Positions 11,561 through 22,919 of a stretch of 64,000 nt of DNA are shown here, in pieces. Source of the DNA: Isoetes taiwanensis (taxonomy: Eukaryota; Streptophyta; Lycopodiopsida; Isoetales; Isoetaceae); contig JAJEKV010000095.1 in assembly GCA_021234155.1 (NCBI GenBank), forward strand, positions 747,524 through 811,523. Reading direction: 5' to 3'. The position numbers and the translations under genes are program-made. Within the stretch, counting starts at the first letter, position 1; each line of letters starts with the position of its first letter. The notes under the pieces are model-generated. The model worked only from the letters and a program-made list of their open reading frames with translations, was not told the DNA's origin and searched no databases.

Positions 11561-13099
11561 CCACGGTTCTATTGTCGCAATAGAACCGACATTCCTTGGA
11601 TGGGGACGCCCTAGCTTGCATCTCCTATTTATATTGCCTCTTTCCTCAAATCTAGTCATCAGCGTTCTCTTGAGTTCCTTTTCATTCTCCTCATTTCTGG
11701 CTCCACAAGTCTGTTCCTTCCATGCCTCTTCTCCTACCAGGTACTCCTACCAAGTACGAATCAATTTTGAGTACGAATCAATTTTTACTTTCTTCGTTGC
11801 CAGGTATGAATCAATTCTGTGTGGATATGGTTTTCTGGGCATATGGTTCAGGTTTTCACAAGTGCTGATGGTTTGTTTGCCATGACTTTGAATCGGCTGA
11901 GTCCTTTAGATGATATGATGTCATGGCCTTGGTGTCGGTTAACCACTTTGATAGTCTTCAGCCTCGAATCATTGTTCCTTTTCTATCCTTGGATTTGTCT
12001 CAGTAGTTTTAGATCTATTCTTGCTTGGTTTGGGGTAAACGATTTGCATATATAGACAGCTTCGTTTGTCAAAAGCTAGGTTATTCGAGAAGCGGGTTTT
12101 TGTTGATGGCATAGAGGCTTGTCCCTGGGTCAAGATTAAGGTTTAAATTGGTTCGCCACTTTCCATTTTCTGCAGAGCTTTTGGGATTGCTTTGTGTGTG
12201 TTTTCTTAAAGTTTTTGCGGTAAAGGGAAAGCTACAAGAAAGCCGCAGAAAACCGCTTTGGTTGGACGAATTTCGATGGGCTTGATCCGATTTACTTTGC
12301 GATCGAATGGGGCAGGTTTGTGGATTGTTGCATAAGTTTCAAGCAACGATCGATTGAGGATTTCGATCTTTGAGGATTCGGCCCTGGATTCGCTATCACC
12401 GATGGTGGCCAGTGTTTGATTTGATTCTTGTTTAGTTCGATTTCTGGTTAGTTGATTCTCGTGGTGGCGAGTAGTTGCTGGCCCGTAGTTTTATATCTCC
12501 CCGCCATGTTCGGGCCGACAAAGATTTCTTTAGATCGCTTTCCTTTGCCCTATTGCCCCGGCCTACCCGTATCTATCTTCCGCTTTGTTTTCTTCATTTG
12601 ATTCCCCGCTTTTTCTTTCTCTCGAATCCACCGCCTTTACAGCCTTTCCGCTTCTATTGCCGCCTCTTCGCTCGCGGAAGGTGACCGGCTATGCGTGGCA
12701 TGGCCAATGCATGCGCACCATTTGCAACCCGGATCATCCGGAAGCAGCCCGCAGCCTCGCCAAGCGCTACGCATGATGGCTACCCCGTACCATCGGGTGG
12801 TGAGCCCCAAAGATTCTCGTGCTCACTTTTGTTTCTACATTTTAAACCTTCAAGGGTCATTTTATGAATTTTACCTCAATTATTAAATTTTCCTAGACCC
12901 TTGGCATTTTAATTGGTTATACCTTGTTGCTCCCTAGTCCAGAGTGCCCCACAACGCTTCCTTTGTCTTGGTAAAGATTGAGTAGTCGCTAGTACCTACA
13001 AAGAGTTGTTGTTGTGCGCGATCGTTCTCGGCCCATGGCTTCACTATCTTTGTGATATATGCACGATTTGACTTAGAAAAGGTTATACCAGCATTTTAA

Positions 13100-16000
13100 T
13101 TTCGATAGAATGCCTTTGGCTAAGGTTGAGTTTTTCTATGAAGCTTGGGTTTTTTTTCCGTCTTGGTGTGTGTGTCTAGTGGGTTTTTTTTTTTTACCTT
13201 TATTATCTATTGGTAGATTGCTTTGAGTTTTTCATAATTGATCTAGGATTAGTTGGGCTCGATTTGAACATGTAAATGGTGACTCACGTCATCCATCCGT
13301 CCATTACGTTCCTTGCCCCTTCTCACTTCTATTCTATTCCCTCTAGCTTAGAGCTCAATGGTGTATCTCATTTGTCAAGTTCGTAGTGGCAAGGGATTTT
13401 CTCTCTTTTTCATTCTTATCTGGTGACTCTTTCTTTAGTCTCTATATAGACAGGTTGTTCCAGGGAATGATCATGCTAACATCAAATCATTTGTTCACCA
13501 CGAAACGCTTTGACGAGATGTTTTTTACTTGGGATTGTGTTTATCCAAGGTACCTCATTCTTGACATGCAAGATTCCCATTGATGGTAAGACTTTAAAGG
13601 TATATTTATCTTTGCATGGCACTTTCGTGTGTGCATGGACCTTTTGGAGAGGTTGTAAGGTGTTGATCTTACATTAGCAGGGATATGATTAGGTTGCCAC
13701 TTGTTAACCATACATTGGCTTGCTGTGGGTTGGTGCTAGTTGTTGACAGGTTGTTTGTCTAATTTTAATATGCGTCAATCATCCCATGAGAGTGCTTCTT
13801 GGTTCATTTCAAGTTTGTGCATCTAGTTTTTACGGGTTACATTGCACGTGTTTGGGCATCATTATCAATCCACAACCTGGGTAAGAGGTTTCTCTATGGT
13901 ATAGAGTTTGTATTTCCTAACGTTGTGGCTAATTTTTAATAGGCGCATTATGTTCATTTCTAGCATTCTCTCCCCTTATTTTCCTTCTTGTTTTTGGTTG
14001 CATGCTTGCGCCATTTCTAGTGTTGCAATAGCCTCTGGCCTCCTAGTTCTTAGTCATGCTTCATGTCCATTCCGCTAATCGCTTATGGTCAATTGTCGTT
14101 GTTTGTTTGTTTCTTGGTTGGGGGTATTTCTAGATACCCACAGTTTGTTCCATCTTTTGATCGGCCACAGATTAGAGTTGAGATATGCGTGAACTATTGG
14201 GGCTTGATTTCTTTTCCTTTATTCTAAGTCCATTTTTCTATTATTTCATTCTTTTGTTATATATATTAGATTGAGCATGTCTGCATAGATGTAGCTCTCT
14301 CCGGTTGCAACCTTAGTTGTGATTTTATTTTTGGGCTCCACATCATTGGCACACATGCCTCAAGTTGCATTTTTCTATTTTCGATTGTTATGACAAGATT
14401 AACGCGTGTAGTATTCATTCCTTGCTTAGTCGCTTTTGCTTGCTTATGATTTATCTTTGGTTTTGCTTTGTTTTTAAGGTCTGTTTTGTTTCTATCGCAT
14501 GGTTTAATTTAGAGTCGCAAGAGTTTTTTATTTTGTTTGTTCTTTTCATTTTTGGTATATCCAATTTCCCTTGCTAAAATTTCCCACTTTGACCTTCTAT
14601 TTTTGCACCATTGATGAGAGTTTCTTTGTTCCGATTCATTCTTCTTCGATTCCGCTTTTCCTTGTTCTGACTCATCTTTGGTTCCTTTTATGCTTATTAT
14701 CCTATTAGGTTCCATAGGTCGCATTGTTGCAGTTTTTTGTTAGAAGTTTTATCACGGTCTTATTTTTTCCATTTCTTGGCATGTCACTATCTCGCTATGT
14801 TCTTTGCTTTGTTTCCTATTCTCGATTCCGTTATCTATCTTATTTCTCCATTTGTTGACATGTTCGCAGCCCTCACTATGTTCTTTTTTCGTTTCGCTCC
14901 CTATTCTTAATTCCTCCATCTATCTTGCTTGTTTTTGTCATCAGGTTTCTCTTTCACTTGCTAATCCCCTTTGTTCTCTTCCTTTATGTTCAAGTTCTAT
15001 CATAGATGTCTCGTCCCATTCAACCGCTTTTTGCATTACATCGGTCCCTTGCTCTTTGGCTTCTTTTACTCCATGTATCTTGTGATGTGCCCTTCGCCTA
15101 TTTTTCATTCCTCTATATCTTCCAAGAGTTGTGCTATGTCCATCTATTCTTGATCCCATTTTCGCCCACTTCATTTGCTTCGCTTTTTTTTAAGGTTGCT
15201 CTAAGGTCCCTATATAGTTCTCGAGCTTTATTTCTTTTTGTATAAGCGAGGTCGTTGCACGCCCTTTCTCTCATATGTATTCGGCCATTTCTCATGATTA
15301 TGGGCGCAGATACACGCTTTTTGTCATATATGTTCTCGGCTTTTGCATTGTGCGACCTTAGCCCATTTGTTTTCTATGTTCCAGGTTGTTCCTTTGTGCA
15401 TTCCTTCTTTTGTTCCTATGTTCCATGTTGTTCTTTTTGTTTTGGTGCCATTGTTCTTTTGCATTTTTGGTCACGCTTGGTTCATCACTTTCATTGCTCT
15501 CTCACCATGTGTTCTTTTACCGACATTGCCCCATTTGTTGGACCATTAATTTCTCTTATCGCTCATGTTGATAAGGCAGCTTCTGTACATCTTGCATCCT
15601 CATAAACTTTTTATTAGATGTTCACAGAGTTGCATTTCTCTTGGTCTTTCAGTTGTCTCCACGAGTGTACACGCCCTCCTTAGGCCTTTATGTATGTTGA
15701 CGCCTTTGTCTTTCTTGTTCCTTTTGCATGTTCGTCTATGTTTTTGGTTTTCTTATTCTGATTCCTTTGTTTCCTATTCGTTCATTTGTTACTATGTTCC
15801 ATGTTGTTCTTCTTGCCCCCTTTCAGATAGAATTATTCTACTTGAGATGTTTGGTCACGTTGACTCAACACTTTCATTGCTCTATTGGTCACATTATGTT
15901 CTTTTTATGGGATATTATTTTTGTCCAAGATTTTTATTATCCTATCATTCATGCTGGATAGGTCCCTTTGTATGTCTTGCATTCCCACCTAACTTGTTTT

Positions 16001-17240
16001 TTAGATGTTCGTGGTGCTCCTTTGTTTCATTTTTGCACCCGTTGTTCTTCGCTTCATTTTAATCGGGATTTGGCCATTAGCCCCAAGTTAATCTCTATAG
16101 TCTCACTTTGCCTCGTGATTTTGACTTTCTCATTTGGTTTTGTCTCTCAAAGCCCGCGTATTGCTTCATTGCTTCATTCCGCGTGTTCACACCGCTTTAA
16201 TGATTCATATTGCTCGACATCTTTTTTGTCTATGTTATAGTTATCTTATCCCTTATGTATTTGGCCTATTATTGTCCCATTTACCCAATCGTTTCTTGTA
16301 TTATTGTGCACATTCATATGTCTATTCCAGGTCTCCTCCTCAGGCTCCTCGTGATGCTCCTTCCGTCGGGTCCTTGAGTTCTTTTATTCTCATAGCCTCT
16401 TCTATTTTTCGGTCCAAATTGTCTCTTTTAAAATTTGGACCCATTTGTCGAAGTTGTTTCATAGGTAAACTAGTGTATAGCAATTTCTTTGCTTATCTCT
16501 TTGATTGAAACTCATCTCTCTTGCCCTCATTGTTTTCATAGCATCTTGTTTTTGGCAGTTTTTCCATTTAAATTGGTCCCTTTAGATTGTCGTTAGGATA
16601 TTCGTTGTGTCTGTTTGTAAGGTTCTTACTCGTTGTCCCATTAATCCTATAGCTTTCTTACTCAATTTGATCTATTTAGCATGTTTTCGTGATGTTATCC
16701 AAATATGCATTATGGTTTGCGTGCATTTGATCCGGCTTTGCTTACCTCGCTATATTTAGATTTTGAGGTTTTGATGCTATGGTACATGCAAGCATTATCC
16801 CAGATTATTTCTTTATGTTTTTCTGTTTTCCTTTGTCAATTTTTTTTCGTTAAGTTTGTAGCTTGGTTTTAGTTCCTATTTTATTATTTTTCTATTTCTT
16901 TCCCCGTTAACTCATGTGCATCATGCCCTTTCTGCTTTTGCATCTAGTTGCCTTGTTTTTTCTCAGTTTGTTGCCTTACTTTTTTTTTTTTTTTACCCTG
17001 CTGACTCCATTAGTTCATTCAAATTCCATCAGCCCTTCGCTTTATCTTTTTGCTTATTTGCACTATTGTATTAAGCTAGTCCTTCTTGATCGTGACGCTT
17101 TTATTATATATTTACCAAGTCTCCTCTTGAGTCGCCTTTTAGTTCTCCTTTTTCCCTCGCTGGTGTTCATATATCATATTCTTTTGCCCTCCGCTTCACA
17201 GCTTTGTCCGCCCCTTTGCTTGGTCCGTTTCTAATCATTC
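13100..17240. repeat. T/C-rich decayed repeat body of the first unit
   Basis: The plus strand is strongly T-rich, with phrases that recur in altered form. 'ctatgttccatgttgttctt' with 'ggtcac..ttca.cactttcattgctct' occurs near 15415-15505 and again near 15793-15880. 'ctatgttcttt...ctattct..attcc..tatct' occurs near 14795 and 14875. The long open frames here have transmembrane-like composition only because of the T-richness; none shows a domain. I read it as an old diverged tandem array, not as genes. Confidence 0.5.
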
Positions 17241-17359
17241 CAGGTTGTCCATCTCCCCTCGCTTGCCTTTTTGCCCCCGCCGTCCCTAATTTGCTCCATT
17301 CTTTTGAGGTAGATTCCTCTTCTATCTCGGCTAACTAGTTAGACATAGATCCATCCTAG

Positions 17360-19742
17360 ATGCCACGGTTCTATTATGATAGCAATAGAACCGGTTATTC
17401 CTTGGATGGGGACGCCTCAGCTTGCATCTCCTATTTATATCGCTTCTTTCCTCATTTCTAGTCATCGCTCAGTTTCAGTTCCTTTCCATTCTCCCTCATT
17501 TCCGGCTCCACAAGTCTCCCCCCCTCTCCCTCAATATTATCCGAGCTTGTTGGGTCATATCTACTATTGATTTTCTCTTTTCTCATATTCCTTTGTTGAA
17601 GTTGCTCCATTTCCTTCTAATCGGTCTGTCATCTTTATGTTTATCTATTTTTCTATACCTCTCGGATTATCCTGAGGTCGTGATAACCTCCATGTTTTCT
17701 TTCTATCTTCTTTGAAAGTGCATATGTTCTTATTTTTCATTTTTCTGGCTGGGTAATCGCTTGCTCTCCGAGGCTTACTCATTATTTCATTCTTTATCTA
17801 AGCGGGTAATCGTAGGCCTCCGAAGTTATAATTTCTTTTCATTGTCTCTAAGATGGCGATGTAGCCTCGAGGCAAGACTTGTCGGATGGTTTTCCCACGA
17901 TGTTCATTCCGCGGAAGGTTCCCCGATTGGTCGGCTGTTGTTTCTTTTTCGGCGTGGCAATGGAGCCGCCGAGCCTTATTATTGGTTTGATACAATATTG
18001 TATTGATGCACCGGGCTCTAACTCCCTAATATGTCATTTTCCCCAAGTATGCCTTTGACTCTGGCTGTGTTACTCTTGAGTATCTCTGCTATCACGCGCG
18101 GTGAGGGATCGCGCTCATCCTTGAAGAGTCTCGCCATCCCCGCTTATCTGAGTATTCTCTACCGACATATGTTAGCTTATGGAGCAGCCCTCATTTTTGC
18201 TTAGCCTACATGGAGGATGATTCGCCTCTTTATCTATTCATGCTCTCGATGATTGTCTAGTTTTGAGCATGTTTTTCAAAACTTCAACCCCTAGTACCGG
18301 GAATCAATTTGTACTCGTTTCAAAGGACTCAATGAGAACACCACTTCACTTCATCCTTGAAGAGTCCTCGCCATCCTCGCTTATCCTGAGTATTCTCTAC
18401 CGACATATGTTAGCTTATGGAGCAGCCCCTCATTTTTGCTTAGCCTACATGGAGGATGATTCGCCTCTTTTATCTATTCATGCTCTCGATGATTGTCTAG
18501 TTTCGAGCATGTTTTTTCAAAACTTCAACCCCTAGTACGGGAACCAATTTGTACTCAAGAGTTTCAAAGGACTCAATGAGAACACCACTTCACTTCGTGG
18601 TTGTCCATCTCTCCCCTCGCTTGCCTTTGCCCCCTCGTCAGTCCTAGTTTGCTCCATTCTTTTGAGGTAGATTCCTCTTCTATCGCCAACTAGTTGTAGA
18701 CATAGGATCCATCCTAGAATGCCACTGCTCTATTGCGATAACAATAGAACCGACATTCCTTGATGGGGACGCCTCTAGCTTGCATCTCCTATTTATATCG
18801 CTTCTTTCCTCATTTCTAGTCATCGGCGCTCTCTTGAGTTCCTTTCCATTCTCCTTATTTCGCTCCACAAGTCTCCCCCCTCTCCTCTCCCTCAATATTA
18901 TCCGAGCTTGTTGGGTCATATCTACGGTTGATTTTCTCCGCTTCATATTCCTTTGTTGAAGTTGCTCCATTTCCTTCTAATCGGTCCTCATCTTTATGTT
19001 TATCTATTTTTCTATACCTCTCGAATTATCCCGAGGTCGGATAACCTCCATGTTTTCTTTTCTATCTTCTTTGAAAGTGCATATGTTCTTATTTTTCATT
19101 TTTTCTGGCGCGTGCAATCGCTGCCTCCGAGGCTTACTTCATTATTTCATTCTTTATCTGGCGCGGCAATCAGAGTCCTCCGAAGTTATAATTTCTTTTC
19201 ATTGTCTCTCGGCGGCGATGTAGCCTCCGAGGCAAAGACTAGTCGGATGGTTTTCCTACGATGTTCATTCCGCGGAAGGTTCCCCGATTGGTCGGTTGTT
19301 GTTTTTTTCGGCGTACAATGGAGCCGAGCCTTATTATTGGTTTGATACAATATTGTATTGATACCGGGCTTTAACTCCCTAATATGTCATTTTCCCACAT
19401 GCCTTTGACTCTACTGTGTTACTCTTGAGTATCTCTCGCTATCACGGTGTGAGGGATCGCTACTTCATCCTTGAAGAGTCTCGCCATCCCGCTTTTATCT
19501 GAGTATTCTCTACGACATATGTTAGCTTATGGAGCAGCCCCTCATTTTTGCTTAGCCTACATGGAGGATGATTCGCTCTCTTTATCTATTCATGCTCTCG
19601 ATGATTGTCTAGTTTCGAAGCATGTTTTTTCAAAACTTCAACCCCTAGTACGGGGAACCAATTTGTACTCAGTGTTTCAAAGGACTCAATGAGAACACCA
19701 CTTCACTTCGGCCAACTAGTTGTATCATAGGACCCATCCTAG
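17360..19742. repeat. Two short tandem units with an internal 235-bp duplication
   Basis: Units 17360-18717 and 18718-19742 share almost their whole length, including 'ggttccccgattggtcgg' and 'ttggtttgatacaatattg'. Within the first unit a segment of about 235 bp (near 18115-18345, 'cttatggagcagcc ... caacccctagta') is repeated at about 18350-18590; the second unit has it once. Differences between copies are mostly small indels. Confidence 0.7.
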
Positions 19743-21829
19743 AAATGTCGAATCCTTAGTCATTACACGCCTCAACTTGCACTGACTACAATAAGTGCAA
19801 ACTTGAACAGAACTGCAAGGGTGGTACAATACAACTCATAAGTGCCTTTGTTTCTTATTCTGCAGTTCGCACTACGCGCGAGTAAGCTTTTTACTTTCTT
19901 TCTTCGGCCTCGCGCTATATGGTAGTAACTTATGGTTTTATATTCTTATCTCAGACCATATCCCATGCAATTGAGGCAAGCTAGAAATCAATGGATTGAG
20001 CTTGGCCGTCCAATTTCAAAAAGAAAGAAGCAGGGGGAGAAGAAAGACAACTCTTACGAGGAAATGATTAAGATGATCAGCAACATCATCATACAAAAGA
20101 AGGACATTGCAGAGGAGGAAGAGGAAACTAGCACCAAGAAGAAGAAGTCCAAGGAAGGCCCCTCAGATTCTTACCACATCGTGTTCAGTCCTGATCATTG
20201 TGAGACAAATGGAATGAGGTGTGGAACAAGTGGACAACAGAAGAGCGGAACCCTGAGAAAGGATCCCGTGAAGATTTTACAGTTACAGACTTGAGGAATG
20301 CACAGGGGTTAAGGGAAGAAGAAATTCTCAAGGTGCTCCAGTCTGTTATAGATGGACAAGTCTTTGTGAAGAAGGTCTCAAAAATCAAAGAGGTACCATC
20401 CTTTTCAGAGGCCTGCAAGTCCATGAAAGACCTCCATGTCATGAGGGAGGCCATCTCAAAGGAGCTCTTTGAGATGTTTGGAATACAAAACCTATCTGAG
20501 CAAGGTATCTTGAACATGATGAAAATAACAGATGAAGACCTGCTCAGGTACTCGAAGTGGTCGCCTGGATTTATTCAAGCATATAAATCCAGGAACAAGG
20601 AAAAACCAGCCAAACTGCCATCAAAGGTCCGTGTGGAGCTGAGGTGCAGAGTCAGCGGGGACTTGGACATTCCTGAGACTGTATAAGAAACCTACATGGT
20701 GAAGTCCTGTCAGGGTTCTCTAGTTGTTGCCACCCAGACTATTCCAAAGACAGCTTCATTGTTTGTGGTGGACTGTTGGACATACCCTTAGGATATAGAC
20801 TATTACATCTCTATGCTCTCAAATTGTCTCAAGAAGACTGCCCAAGAGTACATCACACTTGTGTTCCTCTCTGAACCTGCAGAGGAATATCCAAAGATCT
20901 TGCAGGCTACCACTCAGATAGAGGCCAATATGAGTGTGCGCCACGGGGTGCTGGTAGATGGGACGCCTGCTAAGAACATTTATGTCACTCATGGCATAAC
21001 AATGATCACTTACGTGATCATAAATAAAGTAGCAGTCGCGGTTTACGAGGCCCACAAGTACGGTCCCCAAAAGCTTCTTGAGTCGATACTCAGATTTACA
21101 GAGATGGAGAGCTTGGATAATTACCTCTGGACCGATGAGCTTACCCCTAACCTGACCACTGAGTAATGTGAGAAGGAACTAGAGTACAAACAAGTTGGCC
21201 TGAAGGAAGGTGCAGTGAACAAGTACAAACTAAGCTCAAACTTGGCTTTCTACCTCGTGGATACATTTGTGCCCAAGGGAGGCTTAGTCTATGCCTACTT
21301 TGTCAATGGTAGGGTTGGGCATGAAGCTCTAGCCAATGGCAGAAAAGTTCAAAGCTGGGTGGCCACTGAGCAGCAGAAAGAGTTTATGGAGCTGTATTAT
21401 CCTGATGTGGAGAAGCATCATCTGACATATCAAGGGAAGCAAGCACAGAGGGAGAATCAGCAAGGTGAAAACGATGCAAAGAGGGAGAGAAAGAAGAAGG
21501 AGGCAGAGCAAGAGTTTGAGGAGGAGGATGCAGGGGATGGCACTTCAGAAGAAACTGTCTCTGATGAGGAGTCCGCTTCAGAAGAAAGTGAAACTGAATC
21601 ACGAAGTCCACCACCAAAGTCGCCACCAATCATGGATCTACAGACTCAGAAGAAGTTGGCAAAGGCCTTATCAGAAGAGGAGAAAATTCTTGAGGTAAAT
21701 CCACAGGAACCAGATATACAGAATACTTCTGTTCTTCCTGAACAAACTGAACCTAGTCCTATCAGAACTGAAAAAGAAGATAGGACATCCAGGATGGGAG
21801 AAAAGACGACTTCACCCACAAAAGAATAA
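19743..21829 (+). pseudogene. Central part: linker and DNA-methyltransferase-like domain
   Basis: After the ParB-like remainder and an intron (GTGCCT donor near 19847, TCTCAG acceptor near 19949), the frame encodes NQWIELGRPISKRKKQ and a Lys/Glu helix. A helical region follows (EILKVLQSVIDGQVFVKK; SKELFEMFGIQNLSEQG). From about 20730 the pattern is that of a class-beta MTase: FVVDCWTYP where motif IV (DPPY-like) is expected, a helix and the strand YITLVFLSEP. Much later comes a SAM-binding-like end, VDTFVPKGGLVYAYFVNGR then HEALANGRKVQSWVATE. Canonical NPPY/DPPY and DPFxGxG are not intact, so catalysis is doubtful even in an unbroken copy. An acidic tail (EEEDAGDGTSEETVSDEES) follows. Confidence 0.5.
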
Positions 21830-21928
21830 GTCATATGGATCATTTATTTAGCATGTCTCGCGCGTAGGGCGATTGTATTATTCTTAAATATAAAAAAAAT
21901 TTGTTAACTTGAAATATGCATTGTGCAG

Positions 21929-22667
21929 AGAGGAGACTACTTCAAATAACAACAAACTTTTCTCTTTGACCTGAATGGAGTTCTTATCAAGTCCTTCTCC
22001 AAGGCAGAGTACCGTGTTGCACGTCCTTTTCCTGGAGGGGTTCTAAAGACAAAGACCAAATGGGTGTATCCAAGACGTGGTGTTCACAAATTGTTGAGCC
22101 ATTTGAAGTACAGAGCCAGCATTGGTATATGGTCATCCATGCTGCGAAACAATATATTAGAAATTAAAGAAGTTGAGAGCTGAAGAACTTTGATTTCTAT
22201 ATTATATTAGATCAAGATAATTATGGGATTATTCGTCGACCATAACATGGAGCAAAGAATATCTTCATCAAGAATATACATGAGGTCTTGGAGGTAATAG
22301 AAGGATTTCTAGAAGAGCAGATATGTTTGGTGGATTACCATTAAAATAGAATGAAAAAGTGACATTTATGCTCGCTTTTACAAAAGGCAGAGCATAAATG
22401 TCACTTTTGTGCCATTTCTACCTATTTTTGTAGTAGTATGATCACCCCATCAAGTGTTGCTTGAACGTAGATAGCAGCAAAAATCCTCCGACGTGGCACC
22501 CAAATAATGTAGATGAAGAGAATTGGGTGTCAGCAGAAACACTACAGATGTTTGAGTCCCTCATATCAGCCCCTACAGTGCCTGCTTTCCTGAGTATTAG
22601 ACCAGATTTACAAGGAAAAGCAAACCCTACAGACTATGATCTAGTTGTAAAAAATTACTGTCAATGA
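21929..22667 (+). pseudogene. C-terminal FCP1/NIF-like phosphatase domain, split by a hairpin insert
   Basis: After a GTGCAG acceptor the exon encodes TFLFDLNGVLIKSFSKAEYR, PRRGVHKLLSHLKY and SIGIWSSMLRNNI. This matches the FCP1-homology order: an LDLNGxL nucleophile motif, 'RPGV..LL..L', then 'vGIWSS...N'. In FCP1/SCP enzymes the first Asp is the phospho-acceptor and the second acid (here N of DLN) assists. The end resumes at about 22440 with CCLNVDSSKNPPTWHPN and a helix (SAETLQMFESLIS), and stops at the TGA at 22667. The two halves are separated by about 260 bp containing a 19-bp inverted repeat. A related FCP1-like gene lies at 28.9-31.3 kb. Confidence 0.55.
22355..22408. mobile_element. 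Small hairpin insert, MITE-like, 19-bp perfect arms
   Basis: AAAAGTGACATTTATGCTC (22355-22373) and its exact reverse complement (22390-22408) flank 16 bases. It lies between the two halves of the FCP1-like domain, in a non-coding stretch of about 260 bp (22183-22440). No target duplication can be fixed. Confidence 0.55.
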
Positions 22668-22919
22668 AAATGTACTCAGATTTGTAAAACTACTTGTACA
22701 TGTACATAATTTATATGAATATAAAAGATGTTTTTTTATGCAAAATTAGTTTGGCCTTGACTCTTTCCAGTCTACACTCTACTTTTTTGCCTTGGTTTTG
22801 TTGTCATTAACACACTCAATAAATGGTGCAATATTGCCACCAATTCATATTAAAAAAAAAAATACAGTTGCTCAAAACATAGGGAAAAAACTTGAGGTAA
22901 AAAAAGAATGAACAAAGGA

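Larger units (their letters stand above)
11561..19742. mobile_element. Head-to-tail array of three insertions of one repeat family
   Basis: Three units follow each other: 11561-17359, 17360-18717 and 18718-19742. All begin with CCACGGTTCTATTG or a variant, 'gacattccttg' and about 150 bp of shared sequence. All end with about 120 bp ending in 'aactagtt...gatccatcctaga'. A hairpin with 11-bp arms (CGGTTCTATTG/CAATAGAACCG) sits just inside the first unit's start. The four outer and inner junctions all show (A)ATG, and the host frame runs ...YRQ before and RILSHY... after. No transposase, TIR or LTR is recognised. A terminal hairpin plus head-to-tail array recalls rolling-circle (Helitron-like) elements, but canonical TC...CTRR ends are absent. 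Confidence 0.55.
9753..22667 (+). pseudogene. ParB-like / methyltransferase-like / FCP1-like fusion gene, interrupted
   Basis: Exon 1 (9753-9765, MATK) meets a GTTAG donor. The TTTTACAG acceptor at 10540 opens a basic N-terminus with a nuclear-signal-like SKKPRKDPK. Then follow, in order: a ParB/sulfiredoxin-like domain with VIDGQHSVEAAKALIKK (about 11160-11560, resumed at 19743); a Lys/Glu-rich helical linker (about 19960-20680); a region like a class-beta DNA methyltransferase with its SAM motif at the C-terminal side (about 20730-21430); an acidic Ser/Glu linker (21470-21830); and an FCP1/NIF-type domain with LFDLNGVLIKSF and GIWSSM (21929-22667). The gene ends at a TGA at 22667. Introns carry GT..AG borders. 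The frame is broken at roughly ten places and by an 8.2-kb insertion, so the copy is not expected to work. Single-gene continuity across the last intron is inferred from frame logic and a shared intronic motif. Confidence 0.6.

Noticed and set aside
14804-16508. Several membrane-protein-like frames
   Set aside because: The hydrophobic residues come from T-rich codons in a decayed repeat; there are no conserved motifs and overlapping frames are equally open.
11561-19742. Helitron identity for the tandem insertion
   Set aside because: No 5' TC or 3' CTRR terminus and no Rep-helicase; junctions carry an (A)ATG duplication. Kept as unclassified.
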